Part shown: piece by piece, positions 17,421 through 25,635 of the stretch | Layout: the number at the start of each line of letters is the position of its first letter | Position numbering within the stretch: the stretch's first letter is position 1 | NCBI GenBank assembly: GCA_965198325.1 | Contig: CBDAPE010000016.1 | Location: 186,001-250,000 of the forward strand | From: CBDAPE01 sp965198325 | GTDB lineage: Bacteria > Pseudomonadota > Alphaproteobacteria > UBA828 > JAPUJA01 | Direction: 5' to 3' | DNA length: 64,000 nucleotides | Notes under the pieces: model-generated | What the model was told of the DNA's origin: nothing | The model's database searches: none | What the model saw: the letters and a program-made list of their open reading frames with translations, nothing else | Made by a program: the position numbers and the translations under genes

Positions 17421-18743
17421 ATGACATCCACGCAATCCTGGCGTGCCGCTTACAACGAGCGCCTGACCACGCCCGAGTCCGCCGTCCTTCGCCTTGACGA
17501 GGGGATGCACTTGATCTTTCCGACGATGGCGGGTGAGCCGCCTGCATTTATCGAGGCGATGGGCGCCGCTGCCCGGGCCGGCGAGCTGGCAGTCGTGACG
17601 GCGAGCAACATTCTGCCGGGCAAGTACACCGCCGACCACCTCCACGATCCGGCGGTTCGGAAAAGCGTTCACTGGAACAGCTTCTTCTGCGGCAGCAGCG
17701 ACCGGGCGGCCGTCAAGGACGGCGTCTACGACATGACGCCCATACATTTTAGCCAGGTCCCTCTCGTCATGGAACGCAACATGCGCTGCGATGCCGTCGC
17801 CACGCTTGTTTCGCCACCCGACGACGAGGGCTACATGACGCCGAGTCTCGCAGTTGACTACACGAAATTCATGCTTGATACGGCGTTGCTCAAGATCGTC
17901 GAGGTCAATGCCAACGTACCGCGGGCGTATGGCAATTGCCGGGTTCATGTCGAGGATGTCGATGTCATTATCGAAAGCGATCAGCCGATTCAAGAGCTTC
18001 CCAGCCCGGAACTGGGGCCGGCCGACGAGACGATCGGCCAGCTCATTGCAGAGCGGATACCGGATGGAGCGACGGTTCAAATCGGGTTTGGCGCGGTGCC
18101 CAGCGCGGTCGCGTTGAGCCTCAAGGATCACAAGCATCTCGGAATTCATACGGAGATGTTTGTCGACAACATGCGGACCCTGATGGAGAACGGTGTCGTC
18201 GACAATTCGCGCAAGACCCTGCACCCAGGCAAGGCGCTTTATACCTTTTGCGCGGGCCAGCGCGACACCTACGCCTTCCTCCATGAAAATAAATCGATTG
18301 AGGCCCATCCGGTCGACTACACGAACGACCCCTTCATCATCGCGAAACATGATCACATGATTTCGATCAACAGCATGCTGGCGGTCGACCTCACCGGCCA
18401 GGCATGCGCGGAATCGATCGGCCCCGCGCAATATTCCGGGCCGGGCGGACAACTGGACTTCGTCCGCGGTGCGGTACGAGCCCGTGACGGCCATTCCTAT
18501 CTAGCGACCTACGCCACCGCCAAGAGCGGCTCGATCTCACGGATCGTCGATACCCTGCCGGGAGGATCCGTCGTAACGACGCCACGCACGGACATTGACA
18601 AGGTCGTGACGGAGTTTGGGGTCGCCGAATTGCGCGGTAGGTCGATGCGTGAGCGGGCGCAGGCGCTGATCGCGATCGCCCATCCAGATTTTCGCGACGA
18701 CCTTCAACGCAAAGCCAGCGCGCGGGGATTGGGGTCGCGCTGA
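17421..18743 (+). CDS. Acetyl-CoA hydrolase/CoA-transferase family protein
   Basis: A 440-residue class I-like CoA-transferase of the acetyl-CoA hydrolase/4-hydroxybutyrate CoA-transferase family. The glycine loop is QIGFGAVPSAVA near residue 215, and the putative catalytic glutamate is Glu245 in HTEMFVDN, which forms the glutamyl-CoA intermediate in this family. The end GVAELRGRSMRERAQALIAIAHPDFRDDL is typical. ATG 17421 has AGAGG upstream and removes a 40-residue basic extension that does not look conserved. It precedes a propionyl-CoA synthetase-like gene by 39 bases. Acetate, propionate or succinate as acceptor cannot be decided. Confidence 0.85.
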   Translation: MTSTQSWRAAYNERLTTPESAVLRLDEGMHLIFPTMAGEPPAFIEAMGAAARAGELAVVTASNILPGKYTADHLHDPAVRKSVHWNSFFCGSSDRAAVKDGVYDMTPIHFSQVPLVMERNMRCDAVATLVSPPDDEGYMTPSLAVDYTKFMLDTALLKIVEVNANVPRAYGNCRVHVEDVDVIIESDQPIQELPSPELGPADETIGQLIAERIPDGATVQIGFGAVPSAVALSLKDHKHLGIHTEMFVDNMRTLMENGVVDNSRKTLHPGKALYTFCAGQRDTYAFLHENKSIEAHPVDYTNDPFIIAKHDHMISINSMLAVDLTGQACAESIGPAQYSGPGGQLDFVRGAVRARDGHSYLATYATAKSGSISRIVDTLPGGSVVTTPRTDIDKVVTEFGVAELRGRSMRERAQALIAIAHPDFRDDLQRKASARGLGSR

Positions 18744-18782
18744 AGGCATGACGCCGTTGCGCCAAACGGAGGGCGGGAGTCC

Positions 18783-20681
18783 ATGACCGAAAGCTACGAC
18801 GAGGCGTACGCGCGCTCGCTGGCCGATCCTGATGGGTTCTGGGGTGAGGCGGCGGAGGCGATTGACTGGTCGCGCCGGTGGGACTGTGTGCTCGACGACT
18901 CGAACGCACCGTACTATCGCTGGTTTACCGGCGGCATGCTCAATACCTGCTTTAACGCGATCGATCGTCATGTGGAGCGCGGGCGGGGCGATCAACCGGC
19001 GCTGATTTACGACAGCCCTGCCACCGGACAGGTCAAGACCTATACCTACCGCGATCTGCTGGACATTGTCGCCCGCACCGCGGGCATGATTGGTGCGCAG
19101 GGCGTATCAAAAGGCGATCGGGTTCTGATTTACATGCCGACGGTTCCCGAGGCCGCCTTTGCAATGCTGGCTTGCGCCCGCATCGGTGCAATTCATTCGG
19201 TCGTATTCGGCGGCTTTGCCTCGAACGAGCTCGCCAAGCGAATCGACGACGCCAAGCCCAAGCTGATCCTGACTGCGTCTTGCGGCATCGAAATTGCGAA
19301 GGTGATCCCTTACAAGCCATTGCTCGACGGCGCGCTTGCGGCAGCAAGCTGGAAAGACGTGCGTACGGTCCTTCTGCAAAGGCCCGAAGAAATCGCGACC
19401 CTGGATCCCGCACGGGACGCCGACTGGGAGAAAGCGCTGGCGGAGGCGGGTCCGGTCGATTGCGTGCCGGTTGCGGCGACCGACCCGCTTTATATTCTCT
19501 ATACGTCGGGAACGACCGGCGTGCCCAAGGGGATCGTCCGCGACAACGGCGGTCATGCGGTCGCCCTCGCGTGGAGCATGTTCAACGTCTACGGCATCGA
19601 GCCGGGCGAGGTGTTCTGGGCGGCGTCCGACGTGGGTTGGGTCGTGGGCCACTCCTACATCGTCTACGCGCCACTCTTTCACGGCTGCACGACGATCCTT
19701 TACGAGGGCAAGCCCGTCGGCACGCCCGATCCCGGCGCGTTCTGGCGGGTCATTAGCCAGCACAAGGTGGCGGCATTGTTCACGGCGCCGACCGCGTTTC
19801 GCGCCATAAAACGCGAAGACCCCGATGCAAGCCATTTGAAGCAATACAAAATGGCTGACTTTCGCACGCTGTTCCTGGCCGGTGAGCGAACCGATCCGGA
19901 CACGCTCGTGTGGGCCGAACAAACTTTGAATGTGCCGGTTATCGACCACTGGTGGCAGACCGAGACGGGCTGGGCCGTCGCCGCTAATTGTATTGGCCTC
20001 GGCCAGCTCCCGGTCAAGCCGGGATCACCGACCAAAGCCGTTCCGGGATACCAACTTCACGTCCTCGACGACGACGGCAAGGAAGTCGAGACCGGCCAAA
20101 TCGGGACCTTCGCAATTAAGCTGCCCTTGCCGCCCAGTTGCCTGCCGACGCTTTGGCAGAACGATGACGGTTATCTCAAGTCCTATTTGAGTCAATTTGA
20201 GGGTTGTTACTCGACCGCCGATGCGGGCTATGTGGACGAAGACGGCTACCTCTTTATCATGAGTCGTACCGACGACATCATCAACGTCGCTGGGCATCGT
20301 CTCTCGACGGGCGGCATGGAGGAGGTGCTGGCTGCGCATCCCGATGTCGCGGAATGCGCGGTTCTCGGTGTTGCTGATAAGCTAAAAGGACAGGTGCCGT
20401 TGGGACTGGTTGTCCTCAAGGTTGGCGTGCAGCGCTCCCACGACGAAATCGTTGCAGAGCTGGTCCGCCTGGTCCGCGAACAAATTGGCCCGGTGGCCGC
20501 CTTCAAGACCGCCACGATAGTCAAGCGCCTGCCCAAGACGCGGTCCGGCAAGATCCTGCGAGGAACAGTCCGAAAGATGGCGGACGGAGAGGATTTTCAG
20601 ATTCCGGCCACGATCGATGACCCGATAATCCTGGACGAGATCAAGGACGCGCTTGAACCGCTCGGTTATCCGAAGAGCTGA
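18783..20681 (+). CDS. Propionyl-CoA synthetase-type acyl-CoA synthetase
   Basis: A 632-residue AMP-forming short-chain acyl-CoA synthetase, closest in pattern to PrpE/ACSS3 (ASDVGWVVGHSYIVYAPLFHG, DHWWQTETGWAVAANCIG). ATP site YTSGTTGVPKG is near residue 242, the hinge SRTDDIINVAGHRLSTGGMEE is near 500 (its first 20 residues are diagnostic), and the catalytic Lys lies in KTRSGKILRGT near 590. A GGAGGGCGGGAG region precedes the ATG. Together with the upstream CoA-transferase and the B12-dependent mutase at 43.7 kb it suggests propionate use. The last 16 bases overlap the convergent trcR-like gene. Confidence 0.88.
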   Translation: MTESYDEAYARSLADPDGFWGEAAEAIDWSRRWDCVLDDSNAPYYRWFTGGMLNTCFNAIDRHVERGRGDQPALIYDSPATGQVKTYTYRDLLDIVARTAGMIGAQGVSKGDRVLIYMPTVPEAAFAMLACARIGAIHSVVFGGFASNELAKRIDDAKPKLILTASCGIEIAKVIPYKPLLDGALAAASWKDVRTVLLQRPEEIATLDPARDADWEKALAEAGPVDCVPVAATDPLYILYTSGTTGVPKGIVRDNGGHAVALAWSMFNVYGIEPGEVFWAASDVGWVVGHSYIVYAPLFHGCTTILYEGKPVGTPDPGAFWRVISQHKVAALFTAPTAFRAIKREDPDASHLKQYKMADFRTLFLAGERTDPDTLVWAEQTLNVPVIDHWWQTETGWAVAANCIGLGQLPVKPGSPTKAVPGYQLHVLDDDGKEVETGQIGTFAIKLPLPPSCLPTLWQNDDGYLKSYLSQFEGCYSTADAGYVDEDGYLFIMSRTDDIINVAGHRLSTGGMEEVLAAHPDVAECAVLGVADKLKGQVPLGLVVLKVGVQRSHDEIVAELVRLVREQIGPVAAFKTATIVKRLPKTRSGKILRGTVRKMADGEDFQIPATIDDPIILDEIKDALEPLGYPKS

Positions 20682-21355
20682 TTGGCTTTCCGGCGGGCTT
20701 CAGCCGCCGAATCCACGTGGGCGTCCGTCTCGGGCACCGATGCCTCACCCGTCTTTGGTTCAATCGGTGGTGGGGTCCTCACGACGACCGGTTCCTCGTT
20801 GAACTTCGGCGGCTCCGGTGCAGTCCGGCCGCTCTTGCGGGCCTTGCGCACGGCATCGTCTAGTTCCGCGTGACTACATAGCCCGAGCTGAACGGGGTCC
20901 TGCGGTTTTATGTTAGCGCTATTCCAATGGGTGCCGTCGCGTACCGCGTTGATGGTCGCCTTTGTAGTGCCCAGAAGTTTCGAGATCTGGGCATCCGACA
21001 GTTCGCCGTGCCGGGATAACAGCCAAGCGATCGCGTTTGGGCGGTCTTGGCGCTTGGATACCGGCGTGTAGCGGGCGCGCCGCCGCTTCGCCGAAGCGGG
21101 AAGCTTCGCGGTGGGTTCTGCAAGCTTGAGCTTTGCCTTCGGATCGGCCTGACAGCGGTCGATCTCCTCGCGGGTCAACTGACCGTTAACGATCGGATCA
21201 AGCCCGATGATCCCGATAGCCACCTCGCCGTCGGCGATGCCGGCAATCTCCAGCGGGTGCATTTGGCAGAATTCTGCAATCTGATCGAAGGTGAGCGACG
21301 TGTTGACCACCAGCCATACGGCTGTCGCTTTCGGCATCAGTGGGGCAGCAACCAT
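20666..21355 (-). CDS. TrcR/DUF1013 cell-cycle transcriptional regulator
   Basis: A 229-residue DUF1013-family protein, the family of TrcR, a conserved alphaproteobacterial cell-cycle regulator associated with sigma-70 RNA polymerase. It opens MVAAPLMPKATAVWLVVNTS and continues LTFDQIAEFCQMHPLEIAGIADGE; a second helix-turn-helix-like region reads AIAWLLSRHGELSDAQISKLLGT. The start at 21355 has GGAG 7 bases upstream and matches the family N-terminus; longer in-frame starts at 21367 and 21439 lack this. The C-terminal 50 residues are Pro/Glu-rich. Confidence 0.85.
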   Translation of the reverse strand: MVAAPLMPKATAVWLVVNTSLTFDQIAEFCQMHPLEIAGIADGEVAIGIIGLDPIVNGQLTREEIDRCQADPKAKLKLAEPTAKLPASAKRRRARYTPVSKRQDRPNAIAWLLSRHGELSDAQISKLLGTTKATINAVRDGTHWNSANIKPQDPVQLGLCSHAELDDAVRKARKSGRTAPEPPKFNEEPVVVRTPPPIEPKTGEASVPETDAHVDSAAEARRKANQLFG

Positions 21356-21524
21356 CAAATTCTCCATTGGAGGCGGTGCGCCGCCTTCAGACGGTCGCGT
21401 GCCAAACCCGTTTGTCCGGGACGATAACGCAGGGCGCAATATAGCCGGGATCGCGAATACCGCAAAGCAGCAAATGATCCTGGCTCGACGAAAGAATCGT
21501 AGGAAATCTATTAATTTTAATGCG

Positions 21525-22532
21525 TTACGTTCTTATAGTCAGAACGATCTTGCCGATATGGTCATCCGATTCGATCCGGGCATGGGCTTTTGCGGCGTCC
21601 TCCAAGGCGAACTGGCTGTCGATAACCGGCGCGATGCGGCCAGCCGCCAGTAACGGCCAGACGTTCTGCTCGAGCGCCCGGGCAATTGCTCCTTTCTGTT
21701 CCACGCTACGCGCGCGAAGCGTCGACCCGGTTATGGTCAGTCGCTTCAGGAGGATCGGCGCGACGCTGATTGTGGCATCCGCCCCTCCCAGCAGTGCGAT
21801 GTTGACCACGCGGCCCTCGGTTCGCAGCGCCTTGAGGTTGCGGCGCAAATAATCCCCGGCAACCATGTCCAAAATTACGTCGACACCTTCTTCATCGGTC
21901 AGCGCCCTGACCACGTCGACGAAATCCTCTTCCCGGTAGTTTATCGCCCGCTCCGCTCCCAATTTCTCGCAGGCGGCGCATTTCTCTGCGCTGCCGGCAG
22001 TGGCAAACACCCGCGCACCGAATGCAGCCGCAAGCTGGATCGCAACGGTTCCGATGCCACTGGAGCCTCCGTGAATAAGGGCACGCTCGCCGGCCGCAAG
22101 CTTGCCGCGATCAAATAGGTTGGTCCAGACAGTGAAGAACGTCTCTGGTAGGGCCGCAGCGTGCACAGCGTCCATGCCACCGGGGACGGGCAGGGCCTGT
22201 GCCGCGGGAACGGTGCAATACTCCGCATAACCGCCACCGGCGACAAGCGCCGTGACTCGATCACCGGTTTTCCAGCGCTGCGCGCCCGGGCCTGTAGCGA
22301 CGACGCAACCGCAGACCTCGAGACCGGGAATATCCGATGCGCCTGGAGGCGGCGGGTAGCGGCCTTGCCGCTGCATCACGTCGGGCCGATTCACCCCGGC
22401 GGCCTCGACCGCGACAAGAACTTCTCCGGCTTGGGGTGTGGGTACCGGCTGCTCCGACGCTTGTAGCGCGTCAGGGCCGCCGGGCTCGATTATCTCGACG
22501 GCGGTCATGGTTGAGGGAAGGGGATCGGTCAT
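21525..22532 (-). CDS. NADPH:quinone oxidoreductase (TP53I3/PIG3-like MDR family)
   Basis: A 335-residue zinc-independent medium-chain reductase. GroES-like N-terminal domain with GVNRPDVMQRQGRYPPPPGA; NADPH-binding domain with IHGGSSGIGTVAIQLAAAFG near residue 145, followed by SAEKCAACEKLGAERAINY. The subfamily reduces quinones by one-electron transfer. ATG 22532 has GGAG 7 bases upstream. It is divergent from the DUF1192 gene. Confidence 0.88.
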   Translation of the reverse strand: MTDPLPSTMTAVEIIEPGGPDALQASEQPVPTPQAGEVLVAVEAAGVNRPDVMQRQGRYPPPPGASDIPGLEVCGCVVATGPGAQRWKTGDRVTALVAGGGYAEYCTVPAAQALPVPGGMDAVHAAALPETFFTVWTNLFDRGKLAAGERALIHGGSSGIGTVAIQLAAAFGARVFATAGSAEKCAACEKLGAERAINYREEDFVDVVRALTDEEGVDVILDMVAGDYLRRNLKALRTEGRVVNIALLGGADATISVAPILLKRLTITGSTLRARSVEQKGAIARALEQNVWPLLAAGRIAPVIDSQFALEDAAKAHARIESDDHIGKIVLTIRT

Positions 22533-22650
22533 CGTCTCGCTCCGCTTGATCGGCAGATACTCTAGCCTCAGTCCATGACGGGTTTGAAGGCAATTCGCCG
22601 TCGCGCTAGGCTAAAGCGCGTTGATGGTATGAACGTGGAAAGGTGCCCGA

Positions 22651-22833
22651 ATGGATCCGGAAGATCTTGAACCTCGATCCGAGTCGGCAAAGCCGAAGGA
22701 TCTCGAGCCGATGTCGCTTGAGGCGCTGAATGACTATATCGCGGAGCTTGAAGCTGAAATTGTGCGTGCAAAAAGCATGATCGCCGCCAAGGAATCGAGT
22801 CGCGGCTCGGCGGAAACGTTTTTCAAAAAATGA
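22651..22833 (+). CDS. DUF1192 small protein
   Basis: A 60-residue protein matching DUF1192: PMSLEALNDYIAELEAEIVR followed by a short Lys/Ala-rich helix and the family-typical RGSAETFFKK end. Function is unknown. AAGG lies 8 bases before the ATG. It is the last conserved chromosomal gene before the mobile island. Confidence 0.82.
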   Translation: MDPEDLEPRSESAKPKDLEPMSLEALNDYIAELEAEIVRAKSMIAAKESSRGSAETFFKK

Positions 22834-22913
22834 AATAGTTCGTTGAAAATAAAAGGAAATTCAAGATCTATCGATACATTCTGGGCTCCTTGGCGCTCAT
22901 GTCGGCGCGGGCG

Positions 22914-22928
22914 TTAACCATGCTTTAA
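22914..22928 (+). promoter_or_regulatory. CtrA binding site (full consensus)
   Basis: TTAACCATGCTTTAA fits the CtrA consensus TTAA-N7-TTAA exactly and also contains the preferred TTAACCAT half. CtrA is the master cell-cycle/motility response regulator of alphaproteobacteria. The site is 81 bases past the DUF1192 stop and about 100 bases before an intrinsic terminator. Motif match is exact; activity is inferred. Confidence 0.6.
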
Positions 22929-22929
22929 T

Positions 22930-23052
22930 ACTTTAGGCTCAAAGTCGATGTCTGGATGGATTCGGATTTATCGAATCTATCTTTCTTAGTCCTCCCTGAT
23001 TGTTTCATCTCCCTGATTTACTCAAGCCGCCCTCCGGGGCGGCGTTTCTTTT
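22930..23052 (+). ncRNA. Candidate CtrA-linked short transcript
   Basis: Between the CtrA box and the terminator lie about 100 bases with no conserved ORF, only a 13-codon frame (MSGWIRIYRIYLS, 22949-22990). The arrangement of regulator site, short spacer and intrinsic terminator is what a small regulatory RNA or a leader-peptide unit looks like. The 5' end is a guess. It could also be a leftover of a gene removed by the neighbouring mobile elements. Confidence 0.3.
23026..23052 (+). terminator. Rho-independent terminator
   Basis: GCCGCCC (23026-23032), loop TCCG, GGGCGGC (23037-23043), then GTTTCTTTT. A perfect 7-bp GC stem with a T-rich tail. No annotated gene ends just before it; the nearest upstream stop is DUF1192 at 22833. 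Confidence 0.8.
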
Positions 23053-23283
23053 GGATTTTGCGGCTCTCAGATGCAAAGCGCCCGATACGTGACCACTCGA
23101 CCGTCATATTCAACCGGCATCCTCGGGGACAAAACATGCCGGATCACTTTGTTAGGGCCGGGGCTGGAGACTAAGCGGGCGCGCTCCGCCGCAGGATAGC
23201 CCGGCGCGATGACCTCGCTGCGATAGGCGGTGCGCCGGCACCGACTTTTGATTTACTCTGATAGGGGTGATCAGAATCGGTAA

Positions 23284-23727
23284 CCGACTACTAAGCCCAC
23301 ATCCATCCTGTACGACAACACCAAGCTGGCTGTTGCCCGGGTCCTGGGAGATGGCAAGCGGCCGCGAACGCGCGTCTTCACGGAGTTGCAATCCCACTAT
23401 CTGTTCGAGGACAGGTTCGGCCGACCGGGCAAGGGGAATGACAAGGGCAAAGTCGAGGGACTGGTTGGCTTCATCCGGCGGGACTTCCTGGTCCCGATCC
23501 CGCTGGCCGAGAGCTTCGAGGCTCTCAACGGTGCTCTCGCCGAACGGTGTTGCCGGCGCCGGGCCGCACGGCTGCGGGGTCACAAGGAAACCATCAGCGA
23601 GCGCTTCGAACGGGACCGTCAAGTGCTCATTCCCTCGACACGACACGCCCGCCGAACCCGCGCGTACAAATCCACCCGATACATCCCCCCGCCTTCCAGT
23701 CAGAGCAGCTCTGACAGAAGGCTATAG
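23284..23727 (+). pseudogene. IS21-family istA transposase fragment
   Basis: An open frame of about 147 residues matching the middle of the IS21 IstA transposase: KPTSILYDNTKLAVARVLGD, FTELQSHYLFEDRFGRPGKG, VEGLVGFIRRDFLVPIPLAE, then LRGHKETISERFERDRQVL. A stop precedes it at 23281 and the C-terminal third is missing, replaced after about residue 120 by unrelated sequence. IstA is normally about 500 residues and is followed by istB, which is absent. It is a dead remnant. Confidence 0.85.
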
Positions 23728-23738
23728 ACGGTCCCATT

Positions 23739-24104
23739 TTGGTCCGCCACAGCCGGATCAACCGGCCGCTTCAGTGGGGGATTATTGCGCCGCCGTTCTC
23801 AGTTCCCTACGTCTGCCTTCGTTTGCCCACGGGCGGCGGCAAGGCGATTCTCGCCGCCCATGCCGTCGCCGTCGCCCGAGACGCCTGGATGGAGAAGGAC
23901 TGGCCGATGGCGCTGTGGCTGGTCCCGACCAACACGATCCGACGCCAGACAGCCGAGGCGCTGAAGAACCGGCACCACCCCTACCGCAGTGTTCTGGACG
24001 AGGCCTTCGACGGCCGAGTGCGCGTGTTCGACATCACAGACTTCACCCATATCCGTCCGCACGACATCCGCGACCATTGCTGCGTTGTCGTCGGGACCAT
24101 TCAG
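23739..24104 (+). pseudogene. DEAD/DEAH helicase (type III restriction-like) fragment
   Basis: About 120 residues of a superfamily 2 helicase of the type III restriction/DEAD family: Walker A LRLPTGGGKAILAAHAVAVA, motif Ia MALWLVPTNTIRRQTAEAL, then DEAFDGRVRVFDITDFTHI and HCCVVVGTIQ. The conserved Thr of GGGKT is Ala here. The similarity stops at about 24104; the frame then runs 14 codons of unrelated sequence to a stop at 24146. It is the 5' scrap of a much longer gene, perhaps a lost defence function. Confidence 0.75.
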
Positions 24105-24322
24105 TGGGAATCCCCTAAGATTCAATCAGGTCAGAAAACGCTCTAGATCAAGAAGATCAGTGCAGTTCCCAAAGCCAAAAGCGCGATCATTTCCAGGACC
24201 ATGACTCACACCCACCTTGAAATCCAATTCCTAGAAGACGCTTATGGCCTTCTCCGCCCGTAACGGTGTGGCGGGCAAGGCGCCCATCGGACCCCTTACG
24301 GAATCTTTGTCTCACACGCCCG
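24105..24322. other. Remnant sequence between truncated genes
   Basis: No gene is recognisable. The minus strand has a 19-codon hydrophobic frame, MVLEMIALLALGTALIFLI (24202 to 24143), with AAGGTGGG upstream. It might be a tiny membrane peptide but has no other support. The rest looks like joined scraps. Confidence 0.35.
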
Positions 24323-24528
24323 TTAGAAAGCGACTCCGACGGATAGCGCACTGAAGAACCCGAATGCATCCTGATAGTCCAGTCGGGCGGGATCATGGAC
24401 GGCGTTGTCGCCAAAGCGGTCTCCCACGCTCGCATAACGCACTCTCGGAGTATGAGACAGATATTCGATTCCAGCTCCCAAACAAACGGTTACGCCATCA
24501 TAAACCATGGCTTTCAGCGACGTTTCAA
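24323..24528 (-). pseudogene. C-terminal fragment of an outer-membrane beta-barrel protein
   Basis: About 68 residues ending in the pattern of an outer-membrane beta-barrel C-terminus: AMVYDGVTVCLGAGIEYLS, then DYQDAFGFFSALSVGVAF and stop, with terminal aromatic Phe and alternating hydrophobic residues. Its upstream part is replaced by the end of IS1380 copy A at 24529. The family is not recognised. It is not the missing end of the MipA-like gene on the other side of the IS, which has a different barrel pattern. Confidence 0.5.
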
Positions 24529-24740
24529 CCGGGATTCCCCATATGGAACCCTCCCAGCCCGTTGAGTGTGGCTCGACACCGCTCGACGTGCAATTTGCCT
24601 TCGAATGACAGCCATCTTCGCGCCGAGCCGGATGATTGAGGACCAATTGGCGGCGTTGGTGGCGCGGAATGGCATTTTTGCCGGCGATCCGGGCGCACCG
24701 ATCCTGTCGGCGGCGACGCGAAGGAACGGGGTGCCGTCGC

Positions 24741-25635
24741 TCATGCCGGGGCTGGCGGCGGCCTGAGCCGGTCGATACGGCGCAGGATGTCGGCGAACAG
24801 GTCACGAGGAATGACAACCTCGGCCATCTGGAACGTGACGTAGCGCCCGTGGCGCACGATCTTCGCTCCGATCTTGATGAGCTTCTCTCGCAGGCTGGTC
24901 AGTGACCACTGTTTCACGGCATCGGGCAGCGCGAGGGTGCGCATGAAGTTGCCGAGGTTGTAAGCGAGCGCGTGAAGCTGGAGGCGAACGGCATTGTGGT
25001 CGAACCTGCGGCACGACAGGCGTGTCCACCGGATCGCGTTTTTGCCCTCCTTGATCCAGTGCTCAGCCGTGCCGCGCTGATTGTAGAACGCGACCACCCG
25101 CTCGGCAGGGCGGCCCAGGTTGGTGACTATGAACCCGACCCTCGGGTACAACTCACCCGGATGCCACTCGACCTTGGCGACGATGCGGCGGGGCTTGTCC
25201 CAGGTTCCGGCCTGATAACTGAAGCTGGCATGATACCGGCGCACGTCCTTGGGCGGCCTGCCGACGGGGCGCTTCAGGAGATGAGCGATGCTCTCTTGCA
25301 GCACCTTGTTGGCGGGCAGCCGGATGGCGTAGAGCATGCCTTCGGCTTCGAGGTAGTCGTAGATCTCCGGTGAGGCGAAGGCCGCATCGCCGCGGAAGTA
25401 GAGGCGGATGGCTCGTTCCTTGTAACGTTCGACCACCGGTACCAGGACATCACGCCATCCGTGGGCGCTGTGCACGTTGCCGGGGCGCAGCGCGCAACGC
25501 TCCAGATCGCCGAACTGGTTGAACACGAACAGCGGGTGATAGCAGGTGCAGCCGAAGTGGCCGTTATAGGCCGTGCCCTCCTGCTCACCGAATGTCGGGC
25601 TGACGGAGCTGTCCATGTCGAGCACCACGCGCCTC
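24741..25635 (-). pseudogene. IS1380 transposase, C-terminal part (copy A)
   Basis: The C-terminal two thirds of the IS1380-family DDE transposase: VVLDMDSSVSPTFGEQEGTA, GHFGCTCYHPLFVFNQFGD, LYFRGDAAFASPEIYDYLEA, VVAFYNQRGTAEHWIKEGKN and the RPPPAPA end. It aligns essentially residue for residue with copy B. The frame is cut at 25635 by the IS256-family insert, the N-terminal part being at 26977-27439. Confidence 0.9.
25628..25635. repeat. 8-bp target duplication of the IS256-family element (left)
   Basis: CGCGCCTC here and at 26977-26984 flank the IS256-family element. In the uninterrupted IS1380 copy B the same site appears once, confirming that this is the target duplication. The identity extends 2 bases further by chance. 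Confidence 0.85.

Larger units (their letters stand above)
22834..23283. other. Gene-free region with CtrA box and terminator
   Basis: 450 bases without a convincing gene. It contains a CtrA consensus site (22914-22928), a tiny possible reading frame of 13 codons starting at 22949, a strong intrinsic terminator (23026-23052), and a right part with no feature I can name that leads into the istA remnant. Confidence 0.6.

Noticed and set aside
22956..23174. A 72-codon plus-strand ORF after the CtrA box
   Set aside because: It reads through the terminator hairpin, has no ribosome site and no family resemblance.
23739..24146. A functional defence helicase
   Set aside because: Only the first of the helicase motifs remain and the sequence breaks off at 24104.
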